NCBI RefSeq assembly: GCF_000739655.1
Contig: NZ_BATR01000092.1
Location: 62,001-126,000 of the forward strand
Source of the DNA: Verrucomicrobium sp. BvORR106
GTDB lineage: Bacteria > Verrucomicrobiota > Verrucomicrobiia > Verrucomicrobiales > Verrucomicrobiaceae
Direction: 5' to 3'
DNA length: 64,000 nt
The stretch's first letter is position 1. Each line of letters opens with the position of its first letter. A program made the position numbers and the translations under genes. The notes under the pieces are model-generated. The model was not told the DNA's origin. It saw only the letters and a program-made list of their open reading frames with translations, and made no database searches. Below, in pieces: positions 44,069 through 52,446 of this stretch.

Positions 44069-45487
44069 CTACCACGGCAATGAAAACGTCTTCACCGTCG
44101 TCATGAATTTCATCGCCTCGATCACCCCCTCCTTGATCCCCAGGCCGCTGTCTTTCACGCCGCCAAACGGGGAGAGTTCAAGGCGATAACCCGGAATCTC
44201 GTTCACATTCACGGTGCCGACTTTCAGCGTCTTGACCGTCTTGATCACCGCATCCATGGAGTTCGTGACGATGGCACTGGAGAGTCCGTATGGGGTGGCG
44301 TTGGAAAACTCCAGGGCGTCATCCAGGTCCTTCACAGGGAAGATCGGTGCCAGAGGGCCGAAGCACTCGTTGGTGGCGAGGTAGGCCGACCTCGGCACAT
44401 TCGCGAGGATGGTCGGGGCCATCTGGGCACCCTGGCGGACCCCGCCGAGAAGCACGGTGGCTCCCTTGCCCGTGGCCTCCTGCAAGGCCCGTTCCAATGC
44501 GATGGCCGCAGGCTCGTCGATGACGGTGCCCACGACGGTGGATTCCTCCGCTGGATCCCCGTGAATATAGGTCGCGGCCAGCTTCACGAACCGGGCAGTG
44601 AACTCCTGGATCACCTTCTCATGCACCAGCAGTCGACGGACCGCGGTGCAGCGCTGGCCGCTGTTGCGGAAGCTGCCTTCACAGGCCAGCTTCGCGGCAA
44701 GATCAAGATCTGCGTCCTCCAGGATGATCATCGGAGAATGCCCTCCAAGTTCCAGGCAGAGCTTCTTGTAGCCGGCGGTGGCGGCGATCTTCTTGCCGAC
44801 GGACGCGCTGCCGGTGAAGGTGACCAGCTCCACGCGTTCATCTTGAATGAGCGGCGTGGTGACCTCTTCCAGCGAGCCATGCACGACGCTGAGCATCCAC
44901 CCTGGCAATCCTGCCTCGTAGAGCACTTCAGCCAGACGGGCCGCCGTGAGCGGTGTCTTCTCTGAAGGTTTGAGGATGATGGGGGCTCCCGCTGCAATGG
45001 CCGGGGCCAGCTTGTGCGCCACCTGATTGAGAGGATGGTTGAAGGGAGTGATTGCGGCTACCAGAGACAACGGTTCACGGTGCGTGAAGATCTTCCGCGC
45101 TTTGCCCGTGGGCGAGATGTCGCAGGAGAATGTCTGCCCGTCATCGCGAAGCGCCTCCATGGCGGCGAATGAGAAGACATCACAAGCACGGCCCACCTCA
45201 TACCGTGTCTCCTTCAGGCAGAGACCCGCTTCCCGGGTGATGATCTGCGCAAGCTCTTCGCGTCGGTCGTTGAGCAAGACATGGGCACGGTTCAGGATGG
45301 TCGCCCGTTCATACCGGGTGAGCGGCACATGTGGAGCCAGATGCGTGGCAATGACTTCATCGAGCTGGCTACGCGTGATCCGGGCCACGCTGCCGACCCG
45401 GCTGCCGTCCCAGGGGTTGAAGACTTCAAGACGGTCGTCCGACTGCGTGGCGACGCCCGCCAGATAAGAGGGGAGTTCGAGATTCAA
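44069..45487 (-). CDS. phnY: phosphonoacetaldehyde dehydrogenase
   Basis: A 472-residue NAD(P)-dependent aldehyde dehydrogenase. It has AAITPFNHPLNQVAHKLAPA, the cofactor motif FTGSASVGKKIA, catalytic Glu in LELGGHSP and catalytic Cys in NSGQRCTAV. The C-terminus (YRLELSPFGGVKDSGLGIKE, ending KTFSLPW) closely resembles Sinorhizobium PhnY as I recall it. It should oxidise phosphonoacetaldehyde to phosphonoacetate, the substrate of PhnA encoded upstream. It is the last gene of the minus-strand operon, 24 bases after the alcohol dehydrogenase gene. Confidence 0.88.
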   Translation of the reverse strand: MNLELPSYLAGVATQSDDRLEVFNPWDGSRVGSVARITRSQLDEVIATHLAPHVPLTRYERATILNRAHVLLNDRREELAQIITREAGLCLKETRYEVGRACDVFSFAAMEALRDDGQTFSCDISPTGKARKIFTHREPLSLVAAITPFNHPLNQVAHKLAPAIAAGAPIILKPSEKTPLTAARLAEVLYEAGLPGWMLSVVHGSLEEVTTPLIQDERVELVTFTGSASVGKKIAATAGYKKLCLELGGHSPMIILEDADLDLAAKLACEGSFRNSGQRCTAVRRLLVHEKVIQEFTARFVKLAATYIHGDPAEESTVVGTVIDEPAAIALERALQEATGKGATVLLGGVRQGAQMAPTILANVPRSAYLATNECFGPLAPIFPVKDLDDALEFSNATPYGLSSAIVTNSMDAVIKTVKTLKVGTVNVNEIPGYRLELSPFGGVKDSGLGIKEGVIEAMKFMTTVKTFSLPW

Positions 45488-45511
45488 GGGAGATTGTTGG
45501 TAGGATCAGGT

Positions 45512-46636
45512 TCAAGGTCTCACAGCGACACGCTGCCAGCCCCGGGATCGCGTGAGGGAGACCGCCTCCTCCAGGGAGGCAAGCGGCTGGGCCGGGCTGA
45601 CCAGCTTGTCGTAGGGCAGCTGGTGCAGGGTCGATTCGAGGAAATTGAGCCCCTCCGCCAGGTGCAGCGGGGAGTAGTTGTGCATGCCACGGATGGTGAG
45701 GCATTTGCGAATGACGGCCTCACCGGTAAGCTGGAGTACCGTCTCCGGGTGGACCATGCCCGCCCACACATACATGCCACCGGGGCGGAGCATTTGCACC
45801 CCCGGTGGGACCACGGATGCCGAGCCGGTCACCTCCACGACCAAGTCTACCCCGCCGGGGCACTCCTGTTGCATGCGCTCCCGGGAGCGGCCCCAGTTTG
45901 CATCATCACCGAGAACGGGTATACCGCCGAAGTCGGCGACGAGATCCAGCCGTTGGGGTTGGATGTCTGAGCAATAGACCTGCTGCACACCCTGGTGACG
46001 CAGCCATGCACAGGCATAGAGTCCGAGCAATCCACCGCCCTGCACCCAAGCGGAGCGACAGGGAAAGGGCAACTGGGCGAGTGCGCTGACCACAGTGGCC
46101 AGGGCACAGTTGGCCGGGGCGACCACGGCATCCGGCAGCGTGTCCGGCACCTCCAACACGGCCGTGCCGGGGCGCAGCAGGATGTGGGTCGCATAGCAGC
46201 CATTGAGGCCCGTGCCATCACTCAATGCGGCGTGACCATATTTGAAGAGGTGATCACACTTCTGGGGCAGGTGCCACGACGCACAGGCCCGGCAATGGCT
46301 GCAGCTGTCGGCCAGGCTCCAGGTCACCCGGGCACCGGGCACGATGCCCTGACGACTGCTTTCCACCACCACCCCCACTGCCTCGTGACCCAGGACGCAC
46401 GGGACCGGGGCGGAGCGACGGCCGTCGATGGTATGGAGGTCAGAGCCGCAGATGGTGGCCAGCGAGATCTCCACCAGCACCTCCCCCTCGCCCAGATGCT
46501 TGGGCAGAGCCTGCTCGTGAAGCTCGAAACTGCGGGAGGGGCCATGAAACAACTGAACGCGGGCCTTCGATGCGCGGCGAGACTTTCTTGAGCCGGCCGG
46601 GGCCGGAGAACGGGTGGGATGAAGGGTGGCACTCAT
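45512..46636 (-). CDS. zinc-binding alcohol dehydrogenase, phosphonate-associated type
   Basis: The ATG at 46636 (MSATLHPTRS) is chosen; further upstream the frame runs inside the transporter gene. The 374-residue MDR-type enzyme has the catalytic zinc site ICGSDLHTIDG and VLGHEAVGVV, a structural zinc loop CSHCRACASWHLPQKC, and the cofactor motif GGGLLGLYACAWLRHQG. It matches the group of zinc alcohol dehydrogenases known to co-occur with phosphonate catabolism genes, whose substrate is unproven. Between PhnA/transporter and PhnY, oxidation of 2-hydroxyethylphosphonate to phosphonoacetaldehyde is a natural proposal. This is inference. Confidence 0.82.
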   Translation of the reverse strand: MSATLHPTRSPAPAGSRKSRRASKARVQLFHGPSRSFELHEQALPKHLGEGEVLVEISLATICGSDLHTIDGRRSAPVPCVLGHEAVGVVVESSRQGIVPGARVTWSLADSCSHCRACASWHLPQKCDHLFKYGHAALSDGTGLNGCYATHILLRPGTAVLEVPDTLPDAVVAPANCALATVVSALAQLPFPCRSAWVQGGGLLGLYACAWLRHQGVQQVYCSDIQPQRLDLVADFGGIPVLGDDANWGRSRERMQQECPGGVDLVVEVTGSASVVPPGVQMLRPGGMYVWAGMVHPETVLQLTGEAVIRKCLTIRGMHNYSPLHLAEGLNFLESTLHQLPYDKLVSPAQPLASLEEAVSLTRSRGWQRVAVRP

Positions 46637-46661
46637 AGGTTGCAAAAGGATGTCAGGCAGT

Positions 46662-47945
46662 TCAGCGGCGGATAAGCAGGGCCAGCAGCGCGCTGCAAAC
46701 CGCGAAGACCGAGACAATCGGAAAGACGAGGGTGGTGTTTTCGACTCCCGGGATGGTGGCAAAGGGGTTGTGCTGGACCATCCAGCCGATGAAGGGCTCA
46801 CCCAGACCGGCCATGGCGTAGGCAAAACAGTTGATCACTCCCACGGCCGTGCCGGCACGGGCGCGGCCCAGCAGGTCGGGAGCCAGAGCCCAGAAGGCCG
46901 CCTGAGGTCCATAGGCAAAGAAACCGCACAGAAACAGGACGGGCAGCCCCAGCCAGTGCCCTTTGGGGAGCAGGTACATGCCCATGGCGGTGACGGCGGC
47001 CAGGCCCATGAAGGTGGCGATGATGCCGGAGCGACGGGAGCCGCAGAACCGGTCGGAGATCCAGCCTGTCGCCACGGCCCCGAGCGCCATGCCCACCGGC
47101 AGGGCGATACTGATCCATTTCCCGGCGGGGTTGCTTTTAAAATCGGGACCTAGGAAATAGACGGGCACCCAGATGAGGAGCCCGTAGCGCACGGAACTCT
47201 GGAAGCCGATGGCCAGGCCGGCGAGCATGAGCTTGGCACTGCCCAGCGCGGCCCGGTAGCGCTGCCAGGACGTTTCGCCGGTGACCGTGGGGGCGGGCGT
47301 GCCGTCCGCCTTCTTCTCGTCGGTAAAGTCCGCGAACCCGAGCTTTGCGGGCCGGTCTCGGGCCAGCAACCACACCGCCACACCCCCAAGGAGCATGAGG
47401 ATCACTGGCAGACGGAAGATCCAGCGCCAGCTCAGGTGCAGCACGTCCAGAATCAACAGGGAGGTGACGTAGGACAGCACGGAGGAGAGGCCGGCGGAGA
47501 GCAGGTAGAAACCAAAGGCCTTGCCGCGCTCATGAGTGCCAAACCAGTTCGCCACCAGACGACTGCCCGGAGCCCAGCCCATGCTCTGGGCCAGTCCGTT
47601 GGCGCTCCAGGCGATGGCCAGCGATTTGAGTCCGGTGCCAAAGCTGGTGACCCAGTTCAGTACGAATGAAAGCACCGTGCCCAGGCTCATCATCCGGCGT
47701 CCGCCGAAGCGATCGCCCAGATTGCCATTGATGGCCTGCCCTACGGCATAGGCCCAGAGCATGCCGGCGCTCACCCAGCCCAGTGTCTGCTTGTCCAGCC
47801 CGAGCTCTGCCTGAATGCCCGGAATGGCAAACCCGAAGGTCTGCCGTCCGGTGTAGTAGAAGAAATAGCAGAACATCACCGCCCCGAGCACGCGCTTTTG
47901 GGCACGGCGGAAGGCGGGGTCCTGATGAGATACAGCGGCGGCCAT
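46662..47945 (-). CDS. MFS transporter of organophosphate/phosphate antiporter type
   Basis: A 427-residue protein with 12 helices. The N-terminal FCYFFYYTGRQTFGFAIPGI, the GNLGDRFGGRRMM loop and the WAPGSRLVANWFGTHERGKA region are typical of the GlpT/UhpC group, which imports organophosphates in exchange for phosphate. A GlpT-like transporter accompanies phosphonoacetate hydrolase in Pseudomonas fluorescens 23F. It most likely imports phosphonoacetate or a related C2 phosphonate. The start is two bases after the phnA stop, so expression is coupled. Confidence 0.88.
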   Translation of the reverse strand: MAAAVSHQDPAFRRAQKRVLGAVMFCYFFYYTGRQTFGFAIPGIQAELGLDKQTLGWVSAGMLWAYAVGQAINGNLGDRFGGRRMMSLGTVLSFVLNWVTSFGTGLKSLAIAWSANGLAQSMGWAPGSRLVANWFGTHERGKAFGFYLLSAGLSSVLSYVTSLLILDVLHLSWRWIFRLPVILMLLGGVAVWLLARDRPAKLGFADFTDEKKADGTPAPTVTGETSWQRYRAALGSAKLMLAGLAIGFQSSVRYGLLIWVPVYFLGPDFKSNPAGKWISIALPVGMALGAVATGWISDRFCGSRRSGIIATFMGLAAVTAMGMYLLPKGHWLGLPVLFLCGFFAYGPQAAFWALAPDLLGRARAGTAVGVINCFAYAMAGLGEPFIGWMVQHNPFATIPGVENTTLVFPIVSVFAVCSALLALLIRR

Positions 47946-47947
47946 GG

Positions 47948-49189
47948 TCAGAGGGTGCCGTTGCAGGTGAATTCGAAAATGTCGAAGTTCCGCGGGTCCG
48001 CCTTGGCGCGGGCGGCGTGGGAGGGCTTCAGCGGATGGCTGAAGACAAAGGGCACCATTTCCTCGTACCTGCCGCCGTGGCTGCGCAGACCGCCTGCCAG
48101 GGCCTTCAGATCATGATAGGCGGGCGTGCGGCCCAGCACCACGTCCCGGCCGCTGGCCACCACGAGGTCACCCATGCGGTCCTCCGGGAGTTCGAGGAGC
48201 CTGGCCCCGATGGCCCGGGTGTGGCACTCGGTCACTCCGGTGCGGCCCAGCAGCCACTCCTGAACTACGCGGATGTCCACGCCGGCTGGCACATGCACTT
48301 GGGCAAAGGAACCGAGGGCTCCGTGATGCACGACATAGGGGTCCGTGATCGGCAGAATGACGCGGAACCCGTCGCCGAACTGCGCCTGCAGTTCGCTTTC
48401 CAGGTAGATGACATTGGGAGTTCCATCGTCCTTCTGCTTGGCGTTCATGCCGTGGTCTGCGGTTACCCCGATCACCGCACCAAACGCCACGAGGCGGCCG
48501 AGTTCGGCGTCAATGGCGGCATAGAAGTCCAGCGCCTCCTGCTCCTCCGGCGCATGCTTGTGCTGCATGTAGTCGGTGGTGGAGAGATACAGGAAGTCCG
48601 CCATGCCGCGCTCCAGGAGGGCCACGCCCGCCTTCAGCACGTACAGGCTGGCGTCACCGCTGTAGATCTCCGGCGTGGGGCCCACGATGGTTTCCACGTC
48701 GTCGATTCCATGGGTGGCTTTTACGGCCTGGGCGGCCTTTTCAGCAGAGAAGGCGGCACCGCCCTCGCTGATGAGGCCGGAGGCAAAAATGTCGCGGAGC
48801 TTTTCCTTGGCGGTCACCACGGCCACCTTGCGTCCGGCCTTCTGGGCGGCGGGGAAGATCGTCTCCACCCGCAAGAACTTGGAGGAGTTCATCATCACCT
48901 CCTCATCCTGGGCCGCATCATAGAAGAAGTTCCCGCCAATGCCGTGCACACTGGGAGGGGTCCCGGTGACGATGCTGGTGTTGTTGACGTTGGTGAAGGT
49001 GGGCATGGCTGCACGGGCGAAGCCGCGCCAACCCTGAAGGCTCATTTTGGCAAGGTGGGGCATGAGCCCGCGAACCAGGGCAGCATCGAAGTACTCGGTG
49101 GCGGAGCCGTCCAGGCACACGACCACCACGGGGCGTGGTGGCAGGGTGTAAGTGCGCTGGTTGACGGTGAAAGAGGCGGTGGAATACAT
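47948..49189 (-). CDS. phnA: phosphonoacetate hydrolase
   Basis: A 413-residue alkaline-phosphatase-superfamily enzyme. Family hallmarks are VVVCLDGSATEYFD (metal Asp), PTFTNVNNTSIVTGTPPSVH (nucleophilic Thr), YLSTTDYMQHKHAPEE, VTADHGMNAK, LPITDPYVVHHGALGSFAQV and LPEDRMGDLVV. These agree block by block with P. fluorescens PhnA. It uses two zinc ions to split phosphonoacetate into acetate and phosphate, independent of C-P lyase. It is second in the operon, 19 bases after the PhoD-like gene. Length is normal for the family. Confidence 0.95.
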   Translation of the reverse strand: MYSTASFTVNQRTYTLPPRPVVVVCLDGSATEYFDAALVRGLMPHLAKMSLQGWRGFARAAMPTFTNVNNTSIVTGTPPSVHGIGGNFFYDAAQDEEVMMNSSKFLRVETIFPAAQKAGRKVAVVTAKEKLRDIFASGLISEGGAAFSAEKAAQAVKATHGIDDVETIVGPTPEIYSGDASLYVLKAGVALLERGMADFLYLSTTDYMQHKHAPEEQEALDFYAAIDAELGRLVAFGAVIGVTADHGMNAKQKDDGTPNVIYLESELQAQFGDGFRVILPITDPYVVHHGALGSFAQVHVPAGVDIRVVQEWLLGRTGVTECHTRAIGARLLELPEDRMGDLVVASGRDVVLGRTPAYHDLKALAGGLRSHGGRYEEMVPFVFSHPLKPSHAARAKADPRNFDIFEFTCNGTL

Positions 49190-49208
49190 GGGTCGGGTTC
49201 GAGGAAGT

Positions 49209-50540
49209 TCAGGCGGGGGTGAGATCAGCCAGAGTCAGATTGTAGGTGAAGACCCGTTCGCCATGGCGGTTGACCAACTCAGCGGAGATGCGGGCGGGGG
49301 AGACGGTGCTGTCCACCTCCATGACGAGGAAGACATGCGGCTCCACCGCGCTGCGCACCAGGTTCGGGTGGTAGGTATTGAGCTTGGGGATGACGCTGCT
49401 GTGAATGGGGGAGGCGATGAATTGCACCAGATCGTAGCCCACCGTCTTCTTCGACTTGTAACGCAGCACCCGGCTTGCGTGAATGTCGCCGCCGACGAGA
49501 ACCACGCCGGGGATCTTGTTCCTGGCGATGAAGTCCTCCAGCGCCTTTCGCTCGTGCATGTAGGTGCCCCAGTCGTCCTTCTCCCGGCTCTGCTTGTCGT
49601 CCCAGATCACCCCGCAGGCCAGGAGCTTGAAAGGGGCGGTGGAGGCCTTCAGCCCGCGCTGCAGCCACTCCCACTGGGCGGCTCCCAGCAGCGAGGGTTT
49701 GGAGGGGTCAGCATAGGACTTCTCTGTTTCCGAGAACCATCGTGTGTCCAGCAGAAACACCTCCACCGGGCCGTGGCGGAAGCTGGTGTAGATGCCTTGA
49801 TTGTCTTCGCCAAACGACCACTGTGGACGGTAGCGGCAGTACACCGTACGGCTGTTCTCCTTGCCCGCGGCACGTCCATCGCAATCATTCCCGGCAAAGT
49901 CGTGGTCGTCCCAGGTCCACCAGCAGGGGCGACTCTGAAGCAGCTTCTGGTACTCAGTCACGGCAGCAAACTCGCGGTGTCGTTTCGTCTGGATGTCGAG
50001 CTTCGTGCTGTCGATGTACGGCGTGTCCCCGATCAGGATCACTGCATCCACCTGCTCCTCTGCCATGCGGGTCCAGACGGCCCGGCTGCCGGCATCTTCT
50101 TTGGCACAAGAGCTGATGGCAAAACGCACCTTGCCGGGTTTGGCAGGATCTGGAGCCGTCTTGAACGTCTGTTCCGCAGCGTCTGCGAGGGGGGTGCCTT
50201 TCGACGTGACACGGTAGCGGTAGCTGGTCCCCGGGCGCAGTCCTTCTACCTGCCAGTGCAGGCAAAAATCGTGCTCAGCCGTCGCCTGCGCTGGTACCTT
50301 GATGGCGGCGCCACCGGTGCTGGGCGTCACCTCGAGTACATATTCACCGGGAGCCGCGACGCGCATCCAGAGGGCACTCTTGTCTGACTCGGTGTGTCCC
50401 ACGATGGGCCCCAGCACGTCAGATGAAACTGCGGGGGCGGCCGCGGCTTGGTTGAGGGCGGATGCGGCCGTGCAGGCGAGCGTTCCTGCAACGAATTGCC
50501 GACGACTAACCCTGCCAGAGGAACGAGAAGATGATTTCAT
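49209..50540 (-). CDS. PhoD-like phosphodiesterase/phosphatase with Tat signal
   Basis: A 443-residue exported metallo-phosphoesterase. The twin-arginine signal is VSRRQFVAGTLACTAASALN. An N-terminal fibronectin-like domain (VGHTESDKSALWMRV, LRPGTSYRYRV) precedes the catalytic core: FAISSCAKED, VILIGDTPYID, WWTWDDHDFAGNDCDG and LVGGDIHASRVL. PhoD enzymes use iron and calcium to cleave phosphodiesters in the periplasm. As first gene of the phosphonate operon it could release phosphonates from ester-linked polymers or lipids before uptake, which is inference. Candidate operator sites lie 34-105 bases upstream of its start. Confidence 0.9.
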   Translation of the reverse strand: MKSSSRSSGRVSRRQFVAGTLACTAASALNQAAAAPAVSSDVLGPIVGHTESDKSALWMRVAAPGEYVLEVTPSTGGAAIKVPAQATAEHDFCLHWQVEGLRPGTSYRYRVTSKGTPLADAAEQTFKTAPDPAKPGKVRFAISSCAKEDAGSRAVWTRMAEEQVDAVILIGDTPYIDSTKLDIQTKRHREFAAVTEYQKLLQSRPCWWTWDDHDFAGNDCDGRAAGKENSRTVYCRYRPQWSFGEDNQGIYTSFRHGPVEVFLLDTRWFSETEKSYADPSKPSLLGAAQWEWLQRGLKASTAPFKLLACGVIWDDKQSREKDDWGTYMHERKALEDFIARNKIPGVVLVGGDIHASRVLRYKSKKTVGYDLVQFIASPIHSSVIPKLNTYHPNLVRSAVEPHVFLVMEVDSTVSPARISAELVNRHGERVFTYNLTLADLTPA

Positions 50541-50573
50541 AGAAGGTGGCGACAGGCCAAAAAGACACTTTTG

Positions 50574-50645
50574 TTTCTAGAAAGCAACTTTTTACGCTTT
50601 TAGATCACTCGCTATTTCTTTTGGGAAACATTTCGTTCACTCAAG
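50574..50645. promoter_or_regulatory. candidate operator region upstream of phosphonate operon
   Basis: It contains the perfect palindrome TTTCTAGAAA (50574-50583), a TTTCTTTTGGGAAAC block (50615-50629), and a block GAAACATTTCGTTCAC followed by TCAAG (50625-50645). The last block recurs with three changes at 51440-51460 upstream of the XRE-cupin gene. AT-rich sequence around it also suits a promoter. Confidence 0.65.
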
Positions 50646-50737
50646 AAAACCCAGTCAGAGGGTTCGTTTGGATCGGTGCACGAGCTCCCCCAGCACACGC
50701 TGTTGGAACAGGTGCGAGAGGGTCAGAAAATGCGGAA

Positions 50738-51349
50738 CTACTTGCTGCTAAGCCGATTGGCAGCGGTCAACGCTGCCGGGTCCATGCACATGACACAGAG
50801 CACCCTCGCATCTTTGTCGGTCTCGTTGAAGACGCGGTGGTCCGTTTCTGCATCGAAATAGAGACTGTCTCCGGCGTCGAGGCGGTAGAGGTCGTTGTCG
50901 TACTCGAAAGTGACGGTACCCTCCAACACGAGGAGAAACTCCTCGCCCTCATGCTTCATGGCGAGCTGACGGCCGCCTTTGGCGGGGACGCGCACCTCGA
51001 GTGGGTCCATGGCCCGGTCCGCGCGGCGGTGGGCGAGGGATTCGTAGTAATTGTTGAGCTTGTTGCCCGCCTCGGAAGGGATGTAGTTGCGCTCGATCGG
51101 CTTGCGTTCACTGCGGCGCACGACGCTGATCCGGGGCTTCTCGTCCAATCCCTCAAGAAGCTCTGAGAGCTTGATTCCCAGCGTTTCTGTGAGTTTGGCC
51201 AGCGTGGTGAGCGTGGGGGTGACCCGGAAATTCTCCACCTTGGACAGCAGCCCTTTCGCCAGACCTGAAGACTCAGAGACCTCTTCCAGCGTCAAGCCTC
51301 GCTTTAAGCGGGCGTTTCGGATGCGTTGGGCGAGTTCTACCAAATTCAT
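50738..51349 (-). CDS. XRE-family regulator with C-terminal cupin sensor
   Basis: The ATG at 51349 (MNLVELAQRIRNARLKRG) gives 203 residues. The helix-turn-helix domain spans about residues 5-62 (LTLEEVSESSGLAKGLLSKV ... TLGIKLSELLEG), and a cupin_2 domain spans about 115-190 (HEGEEFLLVLEGTVTFEYD, YRLDAGDSLYFDAETDHRV). Such regulators bind a small ligand or metal in the cupin and act on adjacent genes. The gene is co-directional with, and 197 bases upstream of, the PhoD-PhnA-PhnY operon. It is divergent from the LamG gene. Shared palindromes in front of both the operon and this gene suggest autoregulation plus control of phosphonate use. Confidence 0.9.
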   Translation of the reverse strand: MNLVELAQRIRNARLKRGLTLEEVSESSGLAKGLLSKVENFRVTPTLTTLAKLTETLGIKLSELLEGLDEKPRISVVRRSERKPIERNYIPSEAGNKLNNYYESLAHRRADRAMDPLEVRVPAKGGRQLAMKHEGEEFLLVLEGTVTFEYDNDLYRLDAGDSLYFDAETDHRVFNETDKDARVLCVMCMDPAALTAANRLSSK

Positions 51350-51429
51350 AGTGCTGTGGCGATCCCGAAGCCTAGCACAGGGGGGCCGATGGAGCAAAGC
51401 AGGATGGCGTGAGAAAAAACGGTCTCGAC

Positions 51430-51485
51430 TTTCTCAAAAGAAACATTTTGTTTACACAAGGTCACTTTCTTTTCTTTTGAGAAAC
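51430..51485. promoter_or_regulatory. candidate operator pair in the regulator/LamG divergent region
   Basis: TTTCTCAAAAGAAAC (51430-51444) and TTTCTTTTGAGAAAC (51471-51485) contain the same 14-base site, TTTCTCAAAAGAAA, in opposite orientation, each an imperfect palindrome itself. Between them lies the block shared with the region upstream of PhoD (51440-51460). The pair is centred about 110 bases from the regulator start and 45 from the LamG start, so it could control both. Confidence 0.7.
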
Positions 51486-51502
51486 TTTAGCCTCCGACCG
51501 CA

Positions 51503-52399
51503 ATGAAACACCTGCTGTCCCTATTGTGCGCTACAGGATTGCTGGCTGGCCTGGTCCAGCCCGCTCGTGGCTCCGTCTCCCTCCTGGACGGGTTGAGCTT
51601 CTACCTCGATTTCGAGGGCAGTGCTCCAGTGGACACCTCCGGGAACAATGTGGTGGTGACCAATTCGGGGGTGACCTCCAACACACTGACCGGGCACTAC
51701 GGCGCAATAGCCGGAGTCGCTGGGAACGCCGGGTACTTCAACCGGGCGGACAAGGACTGGCTTCAAATCGGCCTCGGCTATGGAAAGCTGGCGGCGGATC
51801 CTGCGCCACAACCACTGGCCTACAGCTTCACCATCAGCGCCTGGTACTACCTGCAGCCTGAAAGCGCCCCCACGGACCGTCTCTTCCTTTATGAGGGCGA
51901 TGTGGACTATGATCTGTCGTTCGGCATTCGCGGGGATCTGGCCTCGTCCAATGGATCCTATGTCGGCACCGCCTACAACCCGGGGAAGGCCAACTACGAT
52001 GTCTCAAACGCGGCTTACTATGACTCGACGACCCATGAGGGCGCCTGGCAGCAGGTCGTGGAAACCTTCTCTTCTGACGGCACCACCGTCACAAAGAAGA
52101 TCTACCTCAATGGGGAACTGGTCGGCACCACGTCCACGATGGCCCAGGGTTCGCTCTACTCTCCTGCGATCAACTTGGGGACATTTCGCGACAACAACGG
52201 TCGCTTCTGGGACGGTTTCATGGACGAGGTTGGCCTCTGGAACCGCGCTCTGACCGACGTCGAGATCTCCGACCTCTACGACCTGACCTACATCGACGGA
52301 CTTTCAGTGACCAGCCTTGCTCCCGAGCCCTCAAGAGCTGTCCTGCTGATGCTCGGCATCGTGGGGCTCCACCTGCGTCGATCCCGACGCAGAGCCTAG
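51503..52399 (+). CDS. LamG-domain surface protein with PEP-CTERM-type tail
   Basis: A 298-residue exported protein. A signal peptide (MKHLLSLLCATGLLAGLVQP) precedes a concanavalin-A-like LamG domain: GLSFYLDFEGSAPVDTSGNN, YSFTISAWYYL, YLNGELVGTTS and GFMDEVGLWNRALTDVEIS. The end is APEPSRAVLLMLGIVGLHLR (P-E-P, hydrophobic helix, RRSRRRA), the PEP-CTERM arrangement processed by an exosortase. It would be a secreted glycan-binding or structural protein. The pseudopilin cassette starts 47 bases downstream, with only a short hairpin (TTGGCTCCGAGCCAA, 52404-52418) between. Confidence 0.85.
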   Translation: MKHLLSLLCATGLLAGLVQPARGSVSLLDGLSFYLDFEGSAPVDTSGNNVVVTNSGVTSNTLTGHYGAIAGVAGNAGYFNRADKDWLQIGLGYGKLAADPAPQPLAYSFTISAWYYLQPESAPTDRLFLYEGDVDYDLSFGIRGDLASSNGSYVGTAYNPGKANYDVSNAAYYDSTTHEGAWQQVVETFSSDGTTVTKKIYLNGELVGTTSTMAQGSLYSPAINLGTFRDNNGRFWDGFMDEVGLWNRALTDVEISDLYDLTYIDGLSVTSLAPEPSRAVLLMLGIVGLHLRRSRRRA

Positions 52400-52446
52400 T
52401 TCTTTGGCTCCGAGCCAAGCTGGTGGGAAAACCATGCCCGCACGCC

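Noticed and set aside
47783-49222. 479-codon plus-strand frame opposite phnA
   Set aside because: phnA on the other strand matches phosphonoacetate hydrolase motif by motif; this frame is Gly/His-rich shadow sequence.
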